DNA of 64,000 bases from Limnanthes douglasii subsp. nivea (GCA_036936605.1 JAUPFV010000005.1:228995770-229059769), one strand, 5' to 3'; shown: positions 41,253 through 54,622, counted from the first letter of the stretch. Notes: generated from the letters alone by a model not told the origin. Numbers and translations are program-made.

Positions 41253-44200
41253 TCATTCCAGATACAACCGGAGGTGTTCAATATTCCAGGGGTGGTTTAA
41301 GATTCTTCCATCTTTGTCTTGAAGCCTGTATGTCTCAGGCTTATTTTTTTTGGAGACCTCATAAGGCCCTTCCTAGTTTGGAGCTAGCTAGCCGAACTGC
41401 TTCTCCTTAGTATGTAAAAATACTTTTCTCAATACTTTATCCCCCGACCGAAAATCCCTTTGTTTTGATTTTGGAAGCAAACTTGCTCCTCATCAAGCCT
41501 TGATAATGGGTGGCTCTAAAATGAGCCTTGATCCTTTTTTTCTTCTATTAAGTCTAATTGACTTCAGACTGCCACTTCATTAGCCTGTTCAGAAATTTTT
41601 TGGACTCTGTATGATGGAAGAGTTGCTTTTACATGAGAAATTGCATCCATCCCATATACCAAGGAAAAAGGAGATTCTTGTGTAGCAGCTCCAGGGGTAG
41701 TCTGGTACGCCCATAATACTTCTTGTAAATAGCTTGGCCACTTTCCAGCAGCCCCTTCTAAATTATTTTTGAAACTGGACTGAAGGGTTCTATTTGCCAC
41801 TTCAACTTGTCCATTTGCTTATGGATGGAAATGAGAAGAGAAACAATGCTGAATTCCCCTAGAGGCACAAAAACTCACCATATCCTTGTTATCAAATTGT
41901 GGCCTATTATTCGTGGTTATCTTTTGTGGAACCCCAAATCTGCAACATATGTTAGACATGATAAATTTTATAATAGCTTTCGAAGTAGTTATTGCCAGGG
42001 GGCTGCTTCTATCCACTTGGAAAAATAATCAATGGCCACAATAATAGTTTTGCACCCTCCGGATGCCATTGGTAGAGGCACTACTAAATCCAGTGCCCAA
42101 TGAGCAAAGGGCACTGGCTCAGAAATTGACACCAGTGGGACAGCTGGGGTATGAATTTCATAACCAGACCTTTGGCATGGGTCACATTTCTTTACCAAAT
42201 CCTTGGCATCTGCCATTATGGATGGCCAGTAGTATCCGGACAACAAAACCATTCGGGTTAAAGCTAGATAGCCATAGTGTGTTGATCCTTTACCATCATG
42301 TATTTCAGATATCACTATTTGGGACTCTTCAATCCCCAAACAACGCAAGAGAGGTCTATTAAATGACTTCCTGTAAAGGATATCTCTTATGATTAAGAAA
42401 CCACGGGCCCTATTCTTCATTTTCCTTGCCACCGCTTTCTCAAGGGGCAAAATGCCCTCTGAAATGTATTGAAGAAGAGGATACCTCCAGTCTTTAGGTT
42501 GAACGACTTTTATACTTAAATTTTCCTCATCTTCTTTGCCCTGATTGGGTTGAATGGATAAGCATTCTTGCAGATGAATCCATGGGTAGGACTCAGAGTA
42601 TGATATGGTTGCCAAGGAGTCTGCTAGTGTGTTCTCCGATCTGGGTATGTGCTCATAGCTAACATTTTTGAAGTTGGCTGCCACTTCTCTTAAGGATGAA
42701 CAAATACTTAATCAATTGCTCCTTCTTTGCTTCAGATTGACCTTGGGAATGATGGACAAGAAGCTGAGAATCACTCATTAACCTGACTCTTTTAGCCCCA
42801 CATAGAAAGGCTAATTTCAAACCAGCTATAGCAGCTTCGTACTCGGACTCATTGTTAGAGGCCCTAAAAGCAAAACATATAGCCTGGTACAACTTATCGC
42901 CATACAGAGAGGTTAAACATATCCAAGCACCACAACCCATGGTACTTGATCCACCATCTATTCGGACAATCCATACCATTTTAGCTTTTTCATCTGCAGC
43001 TTGCTTAGTACTTATGTCTGAATAAAATGCAACCAAGAAATCAGCAACAGAATGAGATTTGATTGCAGTTCGAGGGGCGAAATCAATATCATAATCACCC
43101 AATTCTACTGACCACTTGGTCATCCTGCTTGATACGTTTGCCTTCTGAAGAACATTTTTCAAAGGAAAAGACGTCCTGACAACAATAGAATGAGACTGAA
43201 AATAGGGCCTCATTTTCCTGGCAATAATCACCAAATCTAGTGCTAGTTTTTCAAGTTTTAAGTACCTTATTTCAGAATCCATCAGGTTCTACTGATGTAG
43301 TACACCAGATGAGGATAAATGTCCACCTCCCTTACTAGTAACGCACTTATAGCACATTCGGACACTGCTAAATATATGTACAATGTCTCTCCATCAATAG
43401 GTTTGTAGAGGGTTTTGGGGGAAGATAAATGCTTTTTTATTTCATTGAACGCTTGGTCGCCCTGTGGAGACCAGTTAAAGTCTTTAGCACCCTTTAAAGT
43501 CTGGAAAAATAGGGCACACCTATCCGAAGACCTTGGGATAAAATGATTTAGAGCAGCCAACCTTCCTGCCAATCTTTGCACTTCTTTGATATTCCGAGGA
43601 GGATTCATCTGTAATAAGGCATTAAGCTGGTGTGGATCGGGATGTATCCCTTTATCACTTATCACATACACCAAAAACTTCCCGGACTGTACTCCAAAAA
43701 CACATTTTTCTGGATTTAACTTTAAATTAACCTTTACCAAGTTGGCAAAAGTTTCTTGAAGATCTGCCAAGTGTAATTCTTTTTCCACACTTTTTACCAT
43801 CATATCATCAATATATACTTCCACATTTCTCCCAATTTGATCAGCGAACGCTTTATTCACCAACCTCTGATAGGTAGCCCCAGCAGTCTTCAACCCAAAA
43901 GGCATCACCTTGTAACAATGGAGGCCCCTATCTGTAACATAAGTAGTGTGTTCCTGGTCCTTCGGATCCACTTGTATCTGATTATAACCGGAGAAGGCAT
44001 GCATAAAAGACAACAACATGTTCCCAGATGTGGATTCTACCAACTGATCTATCCAGGGGACTGGATACAGATTTTTTGGGCAAGCCCTGTTGAGGTCAGT
44101 AAAGTCGATACACATTCGCCATTTCCCATTTTTCCTTTTCACTAATACTGGATTGGATGTCCATAAAGGATATTGAGATTCCTCTATGTGCCTTATTTTG

Positions 44201-45300
44201 GTGAGGCGGTCAACTTCTTGAACTATGGCCTCAGCTTTTTTCTTTATAGAAGGCTCTTATTTTTTGTACAACAGGTGCTACATCCATCCGGATGGATAAT
44301 TGGTGTGATTTAATATTTGTATGCACTCCGGTCACATCAGCATTACACCAAGAAAAAACATGTTGGTGGTCTTCCAAAAAGGACAAGACTTTGCTTTTTA
44401 ATTCTGATGTCATCTTAGATCCAACTTTGACATTTCTTTCTTCAGCGAGAGAGTGGGTTTCAACCTCTTCAATCGGAATCAAAACACCAGGGATCTCTCT
44501 GGGGTCATCAATTTCACCCTCACCCCCAGAGGGACCCACCAACTGCTAATCTTTGTTTACCCGGACTGCCCCCAAAGTTTTAGGGGCAAGCGCAGTTGCA
44601 TAGCATTCCCTTGCTATCTTTTGGCTACTCCGTACAACTCCCACTTGTCCTTGAACAACATATTTTAAACATTTGTGGACTGTTGATGCCACAACATGCG
44701 TCCTGGAGAGCCAAGAACTTCCCAAAATCGCATTGTAACATGTGGGACAATCTACCACAACGAAAAGTACTATGACCATTTTCTTGATAGGACTCTCGCC
44801 CAACAAAAGCTCCTCCTCAAACTCCCCGACCACGTCCGCAAAGCTTCCATTGAAACCCATAATGGACATGTTCGAATGCTGAATCACTGCCGGATTCTTC
44901 ATTTGTTTATAGGAAATTAAAAAGAGGATATTGGTTGAGATGCCAGTGTCAACAGAAATTCTCCTAATGTCATTGCCCCAATCGATGCTCCTATCACCAC
45001 AACATCTTCATGAGGACCGGCTATGTCCCTCAAGTCATCTTCATAAAAAATAATCAATGGAAAAGAAATTTGGGATTGATAGGAGGATATGCCTCCCTCT
45101 AACTGAGTAGCCATAGTGTGAACATACCTCTTTCTTGAAGAAGGAGTTGGTGCAGTCATTGTGTCTCTCCCAAATATGGTAAGTGACTCAAAAAACCTTA
45201 TGAGCCCAGACACCGTCTTAGTGTGCTTTATTATAAGACCCACCTTATTCTGGCCTGGATCAGGATCCAAATACTCTGATTCTACATCAAATCTTTCAAT
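41253..45300 (-). pseudogene. pol of element C (protease, RT, RNase H x2, integrase; few breaks)
   Basis: Best kept pol here. Protease VDTGISTNILF near 44970-44935, one frame off the upstream open stretch. 44902-44546 has VVDCPTCYNAILGSSWLSRT. RT is open for 286 residues at 44142-43282 (MCIDFTDLNRACPKN, FSGYNQIQVDPKDQ, VMPFGLKTAGATYQRL, VYIDDMMVKSVEKE). RNase H and second RNase H are at 43282-42659 (EIRYLKLEKLALDLV; RIDGGSSTMGCGAW, ASNNESEYEAAIAGLKLAF, MSDSQLLVHHSQGQ) with the Asp-Glu-Asp set present. Integrase is at 42684-41564 with CDPCQRS, WALDLVVPLP, TNNRPQFDN (DNG changed to NNR) and a truncated C-terminal part ending at 41253. A handful of frameshifts and stops remain. Confidence 0.92.
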
Positions 45301-46900
45301 AATTACCATAGCCCCGTCCGGATCCGATGTCCCTGCATTGTTTGTTGGGCCGGTCCGATGAGCATTATCAGGCATATTCCCACTTCTTCTATTGACATAG
45401 GCACCTAATTTTCCTCTTTCAATCAGATTCTGCACCTCTTGTTTCAAAGCGATGCAATCTTCTGTGTTATGGCCAATATCATGATGATATTGATAGAAAC
45501 AAGTATTACGACTTTCCCCAGGAGATTGAAGCGTTGTCGGCTTCCTAACATGCATCTCATCTTTTGTTTTGTCATAGATGGTTGCCATATTCTCTTTCAT
45601 CTCGGCAAACCACTCCGGCTGGACCCAAGGTCCTTGTTTATTTCTAGACTGCTGGCTCTGAGCTGGAGCTGGGTGAGACTGAGCCTTGGCCCTGTTGGGA
45701 CCCTATCCGGCTTCCTTAGCCTTGTATCTGGACTGATTCCGGTTTGGTGCAGCTGGGTCAGATCTTACTTGCCTGTGCACCCTAGTCTTTTTTGTTTCAT
45801 CTATATTGATTTGTTTTCCCACCTGGTTCAGTAAACCGCCCCACGTCATGGCCTTCTTCCTGGTTACCGAATCGGCCAGATTCCCAGGGTTCAAACCCTG
45901 TCTCAGAGAAGTTATTGCTACTTGTTCAAAGCAATCAGCTAACCCATTCTTTGTGTTCACGAACCGACTTATAGAGTCTTTTAATGATTCATTTAGCTCT
46001 TGGGCACAATGGTTAATAGTGTCTCAATTGCCCTTCATCTCCTTACTTACAACAAACTGCCTCCGGAAGGCCACCCAAAACGTATCAAAGTTCCTGATGC
46101 ACCCTTGTGGTAGGCTATTGTACCATTTCAGAGCACTCCCCGTAAAAGATTGAGAGAAGGCTTTGTAGAGCAACTTGTCATCATCGTCAAAATTCATTAA
46201 ATTTTTTAAATTGTTCCAGATGATAATCTGGATCCTTGCTCCCATCATACTTTTCCATCTTAGTACTGTCAAACCTCTTAGGAAGGTTTCCGGACAGTAT
46301 TTGGGAGGACAATGGAGATTGTCTCCAATTTCGTCCACGACTAAAGACAGTGTCTTCATTAGGTGTTGCAAAAATACGTGGTTCATTATGGAAAGCAAAG
46401 GGATCCATCAACAGCTGATCCACATGCCTCCGGCTATGGCTGTGGCTGTGAGATGACCCTTTTCCCATATGCCTTTTCAACCTTCCATGCCTGTCCCTTT
46501 TTCTTGAATATTTTTTAACCAACTTTTGCTTCTTCTTGGATCTTCCTGCATCACTGCTGGATGACAGGGAATCCTCATGTCCATCCTCATTCGAGGAGCT
46601 ACTAGAGGACTCAGACTCTGAGCTCTCCACCGGTTTAGACCGGTGAGACTTCTTGGAGCTGGCATGGGTCTTTTTAGTACTCAAGTGAGTCTTTACTGAT
46701 GGGTCATTCTCCCTTGGATTGTCAGTGTGTTGAATAGCTGACACTTTTGATTTTTCTTTCAAACCTAACTCCGCATTTTTAGCAGCTCTCAAGGCTTCTA
46801 TTTCAGCTTTCAGTCTGTCTCGTTCTTCGATTGTGTACTCATCGTTCTCACCCACCACTTCTAGCAAAGGTGGTGGTACTTCTTGCTCGTCCAGATTCAT
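45301..46900 (-). pseudogene. gag of element C
   Basis: ATG at 46900 opens 237 residues: MNLDEQEVPPPLLEVVGEND, Glu/Arg/Leu helical part (EERDRLKAEIEALRAAKNAE), Lys/Ser linker, SESESSSSSSNEDGHEDS, a basic run KKKQKLVKKYSRKRDRHGR, and SSHSHSHSRRHVDQ. One frameshift near 46190 then DDDKLLYKAFSQSFTGSALK, FDTFWVAFRRQFVVSKEMK, a stop, VNTKNGLADCFEQVAITSLR and KKAMTWGGLLNQVGKQINID. A second open stretch (45600 down) holds the zinc-knuckle-like CFYQYHHDIGHNTEDC with Cys and His in place, then a linker to the protease. The gag/pol border is approximate, since these elements may encode one polyprotein. Confidence 0.9.
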
Positions 46901-46951
46901 CCGAACTGATTTTTTTGTTGGTTTTGAATGCTAGATTCAGGCACCTTCTTC

Positions 46952-46968
46952 TCCCACCGTGGTCGCCA
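46952..46968 (-). other. Primer binding site of element C
   Basis: TGGCGACCACGGTGGGA in element orientation, three bases after the 5' LTR. Confidence 0.75.
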
Positions 46969-46971
46969 ATT

Positions 46972-47283
46972 TGGTGTGGATTATTTTAGGCTGAGGGTAT
47001 TTTCGTCAGATGTTTTAGAGAATTTCAAGGATATTAAATGTTTGGGTGTTTTGTAGTAAGAGATTTAAGCTGCCTGGTTGTATTAAATGTTTATTACCCT
47101 CATTAATAAAAGTGGTTGGGTATTTATACCCTTAATTATGGACCCATGGGATTTTCGGGTCAAGTTGCAAAATCGGGTCGTGTTTAAAGACCCATTAGTT
47201 TTTAAGTAGATTAGCACCTATTGTTCGAATTACCCCTGTCCGGATTTCTCAATGAGCAGTGCTGAATAATTTCGGACTCATCA
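46972..47283 (-). repeat. 5' LTR of element C
   Basis: 312 bp, shorter than the 3' LTR by about 66 bp because the segment between CACCTA and TTGTTCGAATTACC is missing. Followed by TAATT. Confidence 0.93.
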
Positions 47284-47570
47284 TAATTAATTAAAAATAA
47301 CAATTAAATTAGTATAAAAGTAATACGAAATCAAGAATAAATATCATTTGATCAAATTACCTTATGCTTATTAATTTGCTAGTCCCAAACAAAAAATAAA
47401 ATATCACAATTAAAAATATGATCAAATGATATTATCCTATGGTATAAGTTAAGATCAATTTTTTTATTTTTTAAAAAAATAAATGAATCAAATTTAAAAA
47501 ATATTCAATATACTTCAAAAAAAATTAATTTTGTTATATACTATTTACTCAAATAATTTTCAAAACATTT

Positions 47571-47741
47571 AGCCGAGTTGGTGGAGTGGTTCGAGTCGCT
47601 TTACAAAAGCTTTCTTGGTTGAGTCTGTCACCTTGTGTGGTTTACCTTCTGGCTTTGGTTTGCAAGTTGTTGTGTCACATAAAAGGTTTACCTTGTGCGC
47701 ACTCGTTGAGTAGCGGCTGCGGGTTCCCTTTGAAAAAAAAA
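47571..47741 (+). mobile_element. tRNA-derived SINE (copy 2, shortened)
   Basis: AGCCGAGTTGGTGGAGTGG, then GTTCGAGTCGC (box B), TGAGTCTGTCACCTTGTGTG, and TAGCGGCTGCGGGTTCCC followed by A9. About 35 bp between boxes A and B are missing compared with copies 1 and 3, so it is probably inactive. No clear target duplication. Confidence 0.85.
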
Positions 47742-49590
47742 TATTATCAATTTTATTCTAAACAGTCGTATTCTCTTTTTTCTTTTCTTTTTTATCACGT
47801 ATAAATATCATCCATTTTGTTTATGTGATAGTCAAGGAATCCCAAACCATTTAGCTTAGATCATTACGGGATAATGCACAACAAGGGACATATAAGCTTA
47901 CACTATGATAAATATATACTATTTTTTAATAAATACATGTAACTTGTGCAATGTCTAATTAAACTTTCTAACCAATCTAATTAACGAGTTTTAGATTAAT
48001 GACATCCCTCACGGTTGGTTAGGAGCTTTAAGTGATTAATCACCCTTAAAGATTTGCTCGCTTGACTAATTAGGCTACGAAATTAGACAAGTCAAATCTT
48101 ATAATTAACATAAATCTCTTCCATTTGTATGCGAATCTGGAGCATATTAGGAAAAGACTAAGTCACTTAGTAAAACTTTATGCAATCTTTTTATTTATTT
48201 ACATTTATTTACATTTTTTCCTATGATGGTAAATAGTTTTTTCTAAATAAAATTTATTATGCCATTATATAAATTTCCATTTAAAAAACATACTCAAATT
48301 AAATTTGCAATATAACTCGTTTTAATAACTTCTAGACAAAAAAATAATATAAAGAACTAATTTAAAATCTAAACATACAATTATTAATATTTTGAACTTA
48401 ATGATCACTTCACAACTCACAAGTTTGAATTAATTAGTAAGCTTCTTGAAAATACAATAAACAATACTAAATGAGAAAAAATCATAATTAAATTTCATGA
48501 TATTTTTATTCAAGAATGTTTCACTACCCCACAATTAAAATCTATTATTGTCAGAAATATTAATGTCGTGGCCCAGCCCACAACTATCTAGATGTATTGG
48601 AAAAACATAAGCGAGCCTTATTTCTTAACCGAATATCGAATTCAGGTAAAACGAGTACTTAAATTGAAGGTTTCTACAAGTCCATCGACTATCGGGGGCG
48701 TGACCGACTATTTAGGAACATGAATTGATATTTTACTGTTTTTAGTAGACTTGTTTTAATATTTTTTGGATTTGTTTTAAATAGTCAGTCAACTCTATTT
48801 ATGTTCAAATTTGGCTAGATTATATTTTCATACATTCACTTTATTTTCATATTTTTGTTTTGGGTTTTTGACATATTTAAAGCACTATTAATCCTACTTT
48901 AAGGACCAGTTGTTTATTGAAATTAAAAATTCAGACACTTTGTTTATTGAATTTTTTAGTTCTTGAGTTCTTAGAATTTTAGGATTCACTATCCATCCGT
49001 TTCTTCAAAGTAAGCTGCATCAAATATTAAGATAAAAAATTACATAAGATTAAGGAACAATGGTGCCTGATAAATACATTTTGGATCGAAATCGCGTGAT
49101 TAGTGTTGAATTGTAGAAGCTAGTTGGTTTTGCCATAAGACAAGTGAAAGAAAAGAAAAGTCAAAGTTATAGAAACACTATAAAATTGAAAACCAGATTG
49201 TCAACACGCCCAGAAAAAATAAAAATAGAATAAAATAATACCTAAGAAAATAAAAATAAATTTTTAGTGAACAATGTTTTCAACAAGTGAACAATATTGT
49301 GAATATTGTTTTTTCTGAAAATGAACAGTGTAGTGAACTCGACATATTAACAATGTTCTTTAAAAAGTGAAGAATGAAGTGAATAATAAAGTGAATCTTG
49401 TTTTTTTTTTACAATATTGTTTATCAATTTTTTATGTATTTATTATTTTTCAAAACTTGGAATAAAATAAATTAAGTGAGATAGAAAAACTTACATTCAG
49501 TCACCCATAATCAGTGCTTTATTTTAATTCAGTAGCTAAATATTTGGGATCACTAAGTTGGAGCTTGGAGAGGGATTGGGACCTGCTATT
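47742..49590. other. No gene recognised
   Basis: AT-rich, stops in all frames. Around 49260-49400 the word GTGAACAAT and variants recur several times in an irregular cluster. The right part probably includes the 3' flank of the Athila relic. Confidence 0.55.
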
Positions 49591-49599
49591 TGTCAATAA

Positions 49600-52440
49600 T
49601 ACCCTCAAAGTATGGTTTGAGATGGTGACTGTTCACCTTAAAGTCCCTTTTTCTGGACGTGATACCGTTATAGCTCCATGAGGAGAGACTTCAATTATCT
49701 CCAAAAGTTCAGACCATCTTGATCGTAATTTTCTAGGAAAGAGTTTTATTTTCTCTTTGTAGATCTTATAGATCTCATATGCTTCATTTCGAAACTCCTC
49801 TAACTCACTCAGTTGCAACAAATGCTTCTTCCTAGTAGATTCTATATCAAACTTCAACTGTTCTGTGGTCCAATATGATCAATGTTCGAACTACAGGTAG
49901 ATTCCAAGATTTTCCATAGACCGGTTTATAAGGAGACATACCAATTAGAGTCTTGAAAGTACTTTTATAAGCCCTTAAAGCATCATTGATCTTCAAAGAC
50001 CCATTTTTTAAAAAACACTTATTGTTTTCTACAAGATCCTTTTTAATTCTCTATTTGAGAGTCCACCTGTCCGTTAGTTTGAAGATAATATGATGTCGAT
50101 GGGCAAATCCATATTCTGCTAATAAAGTGTTCAGTTGAATATTTCAAAAGTGTGACCCTCCATCACTAATAAACACTTTTTGGGTTCCAAATCGTGAAAA
50201 TATATTGTTCTTGATAAATTTTATTACCACACACATATCATTAATGGGTAAGGAAACTTCTTTAACCCATTTTAAGATGTAATCAACTGCAACTAGGATA
50301 TACTTGTTGTTGAAGGATGATGGGAACGATCCCATAAAATCTATACCCCCATACATTGAACAACTTTACCTCTAGAGTAGTTTTCAATCATATTCCATTT
50401 TTGCTACATATATCTCCCACTATTTGGCATTTATCACACCCCATAACATACTTATGAGAATATTTGAATAAAGTATGCCAAAATTAAGCAGATTGTAAAT
50501 TTTTTACTGTTGTTTTTGTTGCACAAAAATGACCTTCGATTTTTTTAAACGTTTTATCCACCGGCACACACTATCTAATAATTTGATCTTTATATTGTTT
50601 GTATAAGTACTGATCATCCTAATAGTATTGCTAAATATCTCAAAATAATATTTTTCTCTGTTGATAATTCGTGTATGGGTGGATTTCCTTATTTATGGGA
50701 TAATCTACAATGTCTGCAAACCAAGGTTCAACTTTTACTACCAGTAATTTTACTTTACGAAAAATTCATTTATCAGCCTACTTGAACAACGTGGTTGTTT
50801 TTCTCCAGGCGAGATAAATGATCTACTATAATATTCTTCGAATCCTTTTTATCTTGGATATCAAAATCAAATTCATACAAAAGTAATACCCAACATAATA
50901 ATCAAGTTTTCTAATATTTCTTATCTAAAATATACTCGAGTGCAACATGATATGTATGTATTCTTACTTTTATACCTAATATATATGTTCAAAACTTATC
51001 CAATGAAAAAACTACTGTTAGAATGTTTCCTCACTTGTTGCATAATTCAGTTGCGGACCCGTAAGTGTTATGTTAACATAATATATATTATGAAAAAAAT
51101 TATTTTTTTTGTTGTCCAAAGATGGCCCATATCGCATAATTGCTAGCATCACACATCAATTAAAATGATAAGGTGTAATCAATAGATACAGTTATAGGTG
51201 TAGTAATCAACTTAGATTTTATATAATTAAATGCATATAAACACTCAAAAAAAAATTCAGCATATTTGAGCAATAAATCGCAAAGGGTTTTAGATATTTT
51301 TGCAATATCCTTAATGATTCGCCTATAAAAACTTGCATGGTCAAGGAAAATCCAAATGTCCTTTTCTGAAATAGGAGGTTGTAATTTCTCAATGACTTGA
51401 ACTTTCGCTTGATCAATTTATCCTCTTTTTTGAAATTTAATGTCTAAATATAATCCTATCATGTACCATAACATTTGATATTTCTCCCAATTGAGAATAA
51501 TATCAATACTACATGTAGTTGCGACACAAAAGATCGCTTAGCTAAACAATTATCAAAAGAATCACTAAAAAAATCATCCATATAAAAGTCTATGGAATTT
51601 TCAAACATGTCTAAGAAAATAAACATCATACATTTTTTAGAAGTTACAAGATACACAACCCAAATGGCATTCTCCAGTGAGTGAAAGTTCCATATGAACA
51701 TGTTAAAGTATTATTCTCTTGATCATCTGGTACTTGGAGTAACCATCGAGAAAATAGAATAAGGGGCTAATCGTTCTAATATTTGATCGATCAATGGAAG
51801 TGGAAAGTGATCTTTACGTGTCACATTATTAAATTATCTATAGTCAATACATACTCTTCATTAATTTATTATTCTATTAGGTATCAACTCATCTTTGTCG
51901 TTCTTCATCACTATTATCTCAAATTTATTTAGGACTACATGTATCAGACTCACCCATGTATTTTCTAAGATAGGATACATAATTCCTCAATTCAACAGTT
52001 TCAACACCTCTATCATCATTACTTCTTGCATTTTTAGATTTTATCGCATTTGAGGTTGAATGATTGACTTTTAAACTTCCTCTATTAGTATTTTATGCCT
52101 ACAAAACGAATGATTGGTTTTCTTGATATCCCCAATCATCCATCAAATATCTTTATTTTATTCTCTCAACGCTCTTTACAACTTTCATGTATCTGTATCA
52201 CTTAACAAAACATCAATATTCATAATAAATTAATCAGATTCCTCTAAAAAATATAGCACAAGTGTGATGGTAAATATTTAATTCCAATTTAGATGTTTCG
52301 ATTTTTTGTGATTTCAGTTCTAAAGTGTGAACATCTAAAGGTTGAACTGATAGATTTTTCAATTTCATAACACATTCTCTTACCTCTTTGGTTTCAAATT
52401 TTAACTTCATATACCAAAAACTTGTTAGTCTTTTTCTCAC
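49600..52440 (-). pseudogene. Athila-type Ty3/gypsy pol relic
   Basis: Minus strand, from high to low coordinates: ELKSQKIETSKLELNIYHHT near 52320-52260 (region before RT); SNAIKSKNARSNDDRGVETV near 52060-52000 and RKYMGESDTCSPK near 51975-51935 (RT start); KCMMFIFLDMFENSIDFYMD and DFFSDSFDNCLAKRS at 51640-51530 (RT palm); FYRRIIKDIAKISKTLCDL-like near 51330-51260; integrase core MYGGIDFMGSFPSSFNNKYI, FGTQKVFISDGGSHF at 50356-50144; C-terminal QLSELEEFRNEAYEIYKIYK and KLFPRKLRSRWSELLEI at 49857-49633. The GIDFMGPFPSS and LFPGKLRSRWSG signatures belong to the Athila lineage. Heavily broken; LTRs not found. Confidence 0.85.
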
Positions 52441-53490
52441 GCAAGTATACGCGATCAAATAGTAGCAAGTAATAAGTAAGAAAGATCGTTCCAACAAAGA
52501 CCAGGTGTATATGACAAGAATTCACTTATGCAACAAAGTATGATTATTAGACTAATGCTTGAATGAGTAATAAAGTATGAATATAACTAAACAAATTAAC
52601 TAACGAGATAATCTAACGAGTTTACTTATGCGAGAGAAAACATGGAACCTTAACTTCATTGTTTATTTTACTCAGAGTATTAATATACTTAATCAATATA
52701 TGTGATAACAATGATTACTAATTAGATAACACGAAATCAGTATACGCTACCTTTCAGTACCCGTAAACCAAACCACTTAAACAACCACAAAAGAGATAAC
52801 AGTTAAGCAGACGTCGCTTGCATGACAATTTCTATATGTCTATACGAATTGAGGTACAATTGGTTTTAAGCACAAGTTATCTATTTCGATTACATATGGT
52901 AATATTATATGGTTAGTGACATATTACGAATCATGAACAATCACAATATGAATCATTCAAGAACCTCTGCTAGCATGACAAGTTCTAAACCCTTAAATAC
53001 ACTTTCGCATTCATTAAAGATTAACAAACTAGATGTTCGCGACGCATCTAACGATAATCACAACCATACTAGGTAACCGATAAACGTATCTCACAAATCA
53101 ATTAAGCAATCAAACCCTAAGTATTATTCAAACAAATCCGCTAGAGTATGACAACGATTAGTTCATAATCGAACGAATCATCATCATGGGCTCAAAAGTT
53201 AGCATAGCTCGAAGACGAATATAAATAGATGAATAAAAGTTTAGAGAACGTTAAACCAAATAGTATCCGTAAGTATCGCCTGACAGAAACAATCCGTAAA
53301 CTGCCGATCGAACACCACCGCAACCGTCGTCCGCTTCTACCGATCGGAAAACCACCGTAGCCGTCGTCCGCTTCTTCTCCCTTCGTTGTATGTTACGCCG
53401 AAAGAAAACCCTAAACGTTCTGGTCTTTCTCTTCTAAATTCTGCAAGAACTGTGCAGGAAAAAACCAAAACAGAAGCAAATTCCGTTTTG
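52441..53490. other. No gene recognised
   Basis: AT-rich DNA between the Athila pol relic and the hAT relic. An open frame from 53386 crosses into the hAT end and is not a gene. The strip beginning CACGCAAGTATACGCG (52439) with AAAGATCGTTCCAACAAAGA reads like the boundary of another repeat that I could not name. Confidence 0.5.
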
Positions 53491-53639
53491 GCTTCCTACA
53501 GGGGCGGATTTAGGGGGGAGATAGGTATGCCCGGGACAACCCTAAATCAGAAAACTAAGCTTAGTATAGTGGTTAACTTCTCAGGTAATATACTTGAGGT
53601 CTTGGGCTCAACACTTATTGGATACCCACTTCTTCTATA

Positions 53640-54045
53640 GTTTTTTTACTTCTTATTTTTATTATATTTCCCAACTTCTCTCAAATAAAAGCTTAACTTC
53701 TTTATATTCTTTTACTTTTTATAGAATTATTTTTCTTTAAATTCTTTTATTTCACTTTTTTATTTCGCTTCTTCTTTATATTCTTTTACTTTTTATTTTT
53801 ACTATATTTTCCAACTTCTCTCAAATAAAAGCTTCACTTTTTATTTTTCTTTAAATTCTTTTATTTCACTTTTTTATTTCGCTTCTTCTTTATATTATTT
53901 TACTTTTTATTTTTACTATATTTTCCAACATCTCTCAAATAAAAGCTTCACTTCCTCAAATTCTTTTATTTCACTTTTTTACATTCTTTTACTTTCTATT
54001 TTACTCTATTTTTCCTAATCTCTTTCCCAACTTCTCTCAAATAAA
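53640..54045. repeat. T-rich tandem repeats inside the hAT relic
   Basis: Units carrying CTTCTTTATATTCTTTTACT, CTTCTCTCAAATAAAAGCTT and TTTCACTTTTTTATTTCG. The two clearest copies start 114 bp apart (53766 and 53880). Confidence 0.75.
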
Positions 54046-54622
54046 AGCAACATAAAACTATAGAAATAAAATATTAAGTCGATTCAGTTAATGAATTTTC
54101 CATTGGAGTTTACTTCGATTTACAAAGAAGTAAAATTTGATATTGGGTTTTACTTCAACTTTGATTCAACAAATCATTGAAAAATTGGGGATTTTCAAAC
54201 TTACTTCAACTTTCATTCAACAAATCACTGAAAAATTTGGGGATTTTCAAACCCTAGTTTTCCTTTCTATAATAAAATTATATGATATGCATGGTTGTTA
54301 ATCATTCATTCCAAATTGATTGCATATTTCATTGCAGGTTAATGATTAATGAACACGAAGATTTGCAGATGGTTGATGTAATATCTTGTCCGCCTGCTAA
54401 ATTGTAAGATTTTTCCTTAGTTGAAGTTTACTTCGATTTTCATTCAACAAAGCAATAATATTTTCCATTTGGTTTTACTTCAATTTTGATTAAGAAAATC
54501 AACAAAAAAAATGGGAATTTTCAAACCCTAGTTTTCCTTTATATAAGAAAATTATCTCGGATCTATGTAATACTTTTATTTGTACAAAAAACACACTAGA
54601 TATTTGGATTTGTGTACAGACT

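Larger units (their letters stand above)
37024..47283 (-). mobile_element. Tat-like Ty3/gypsy retrotransposon, element C
   Basis: About 10.3 kb, inverted relative to A, B and D, flanked by TAATT at 37019-37023 and 47284-47288. Its genes have the longest open frames of the four copies, though still with frameshifts and stops. The LTRs show about 16 differences over the first 250 or so aligned bases. The 5' LTR (46972-47283) also lacks about 66 bp present in the 3' LTR. On the plus strand one meets first the 3' LTR, the antisense gene, then pol and gag reversed. Confidence 0.95.

Noticed and set aside
42063..42362. 99-residue plus-strand open frame
   Set aside because: Shadow of the integrase of element C on the other strand.
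53386..53640. 84-residue open frame
   Set aside because: It crosses the left end of the hAT relic, so it is a chance fusion of flank and transposon.
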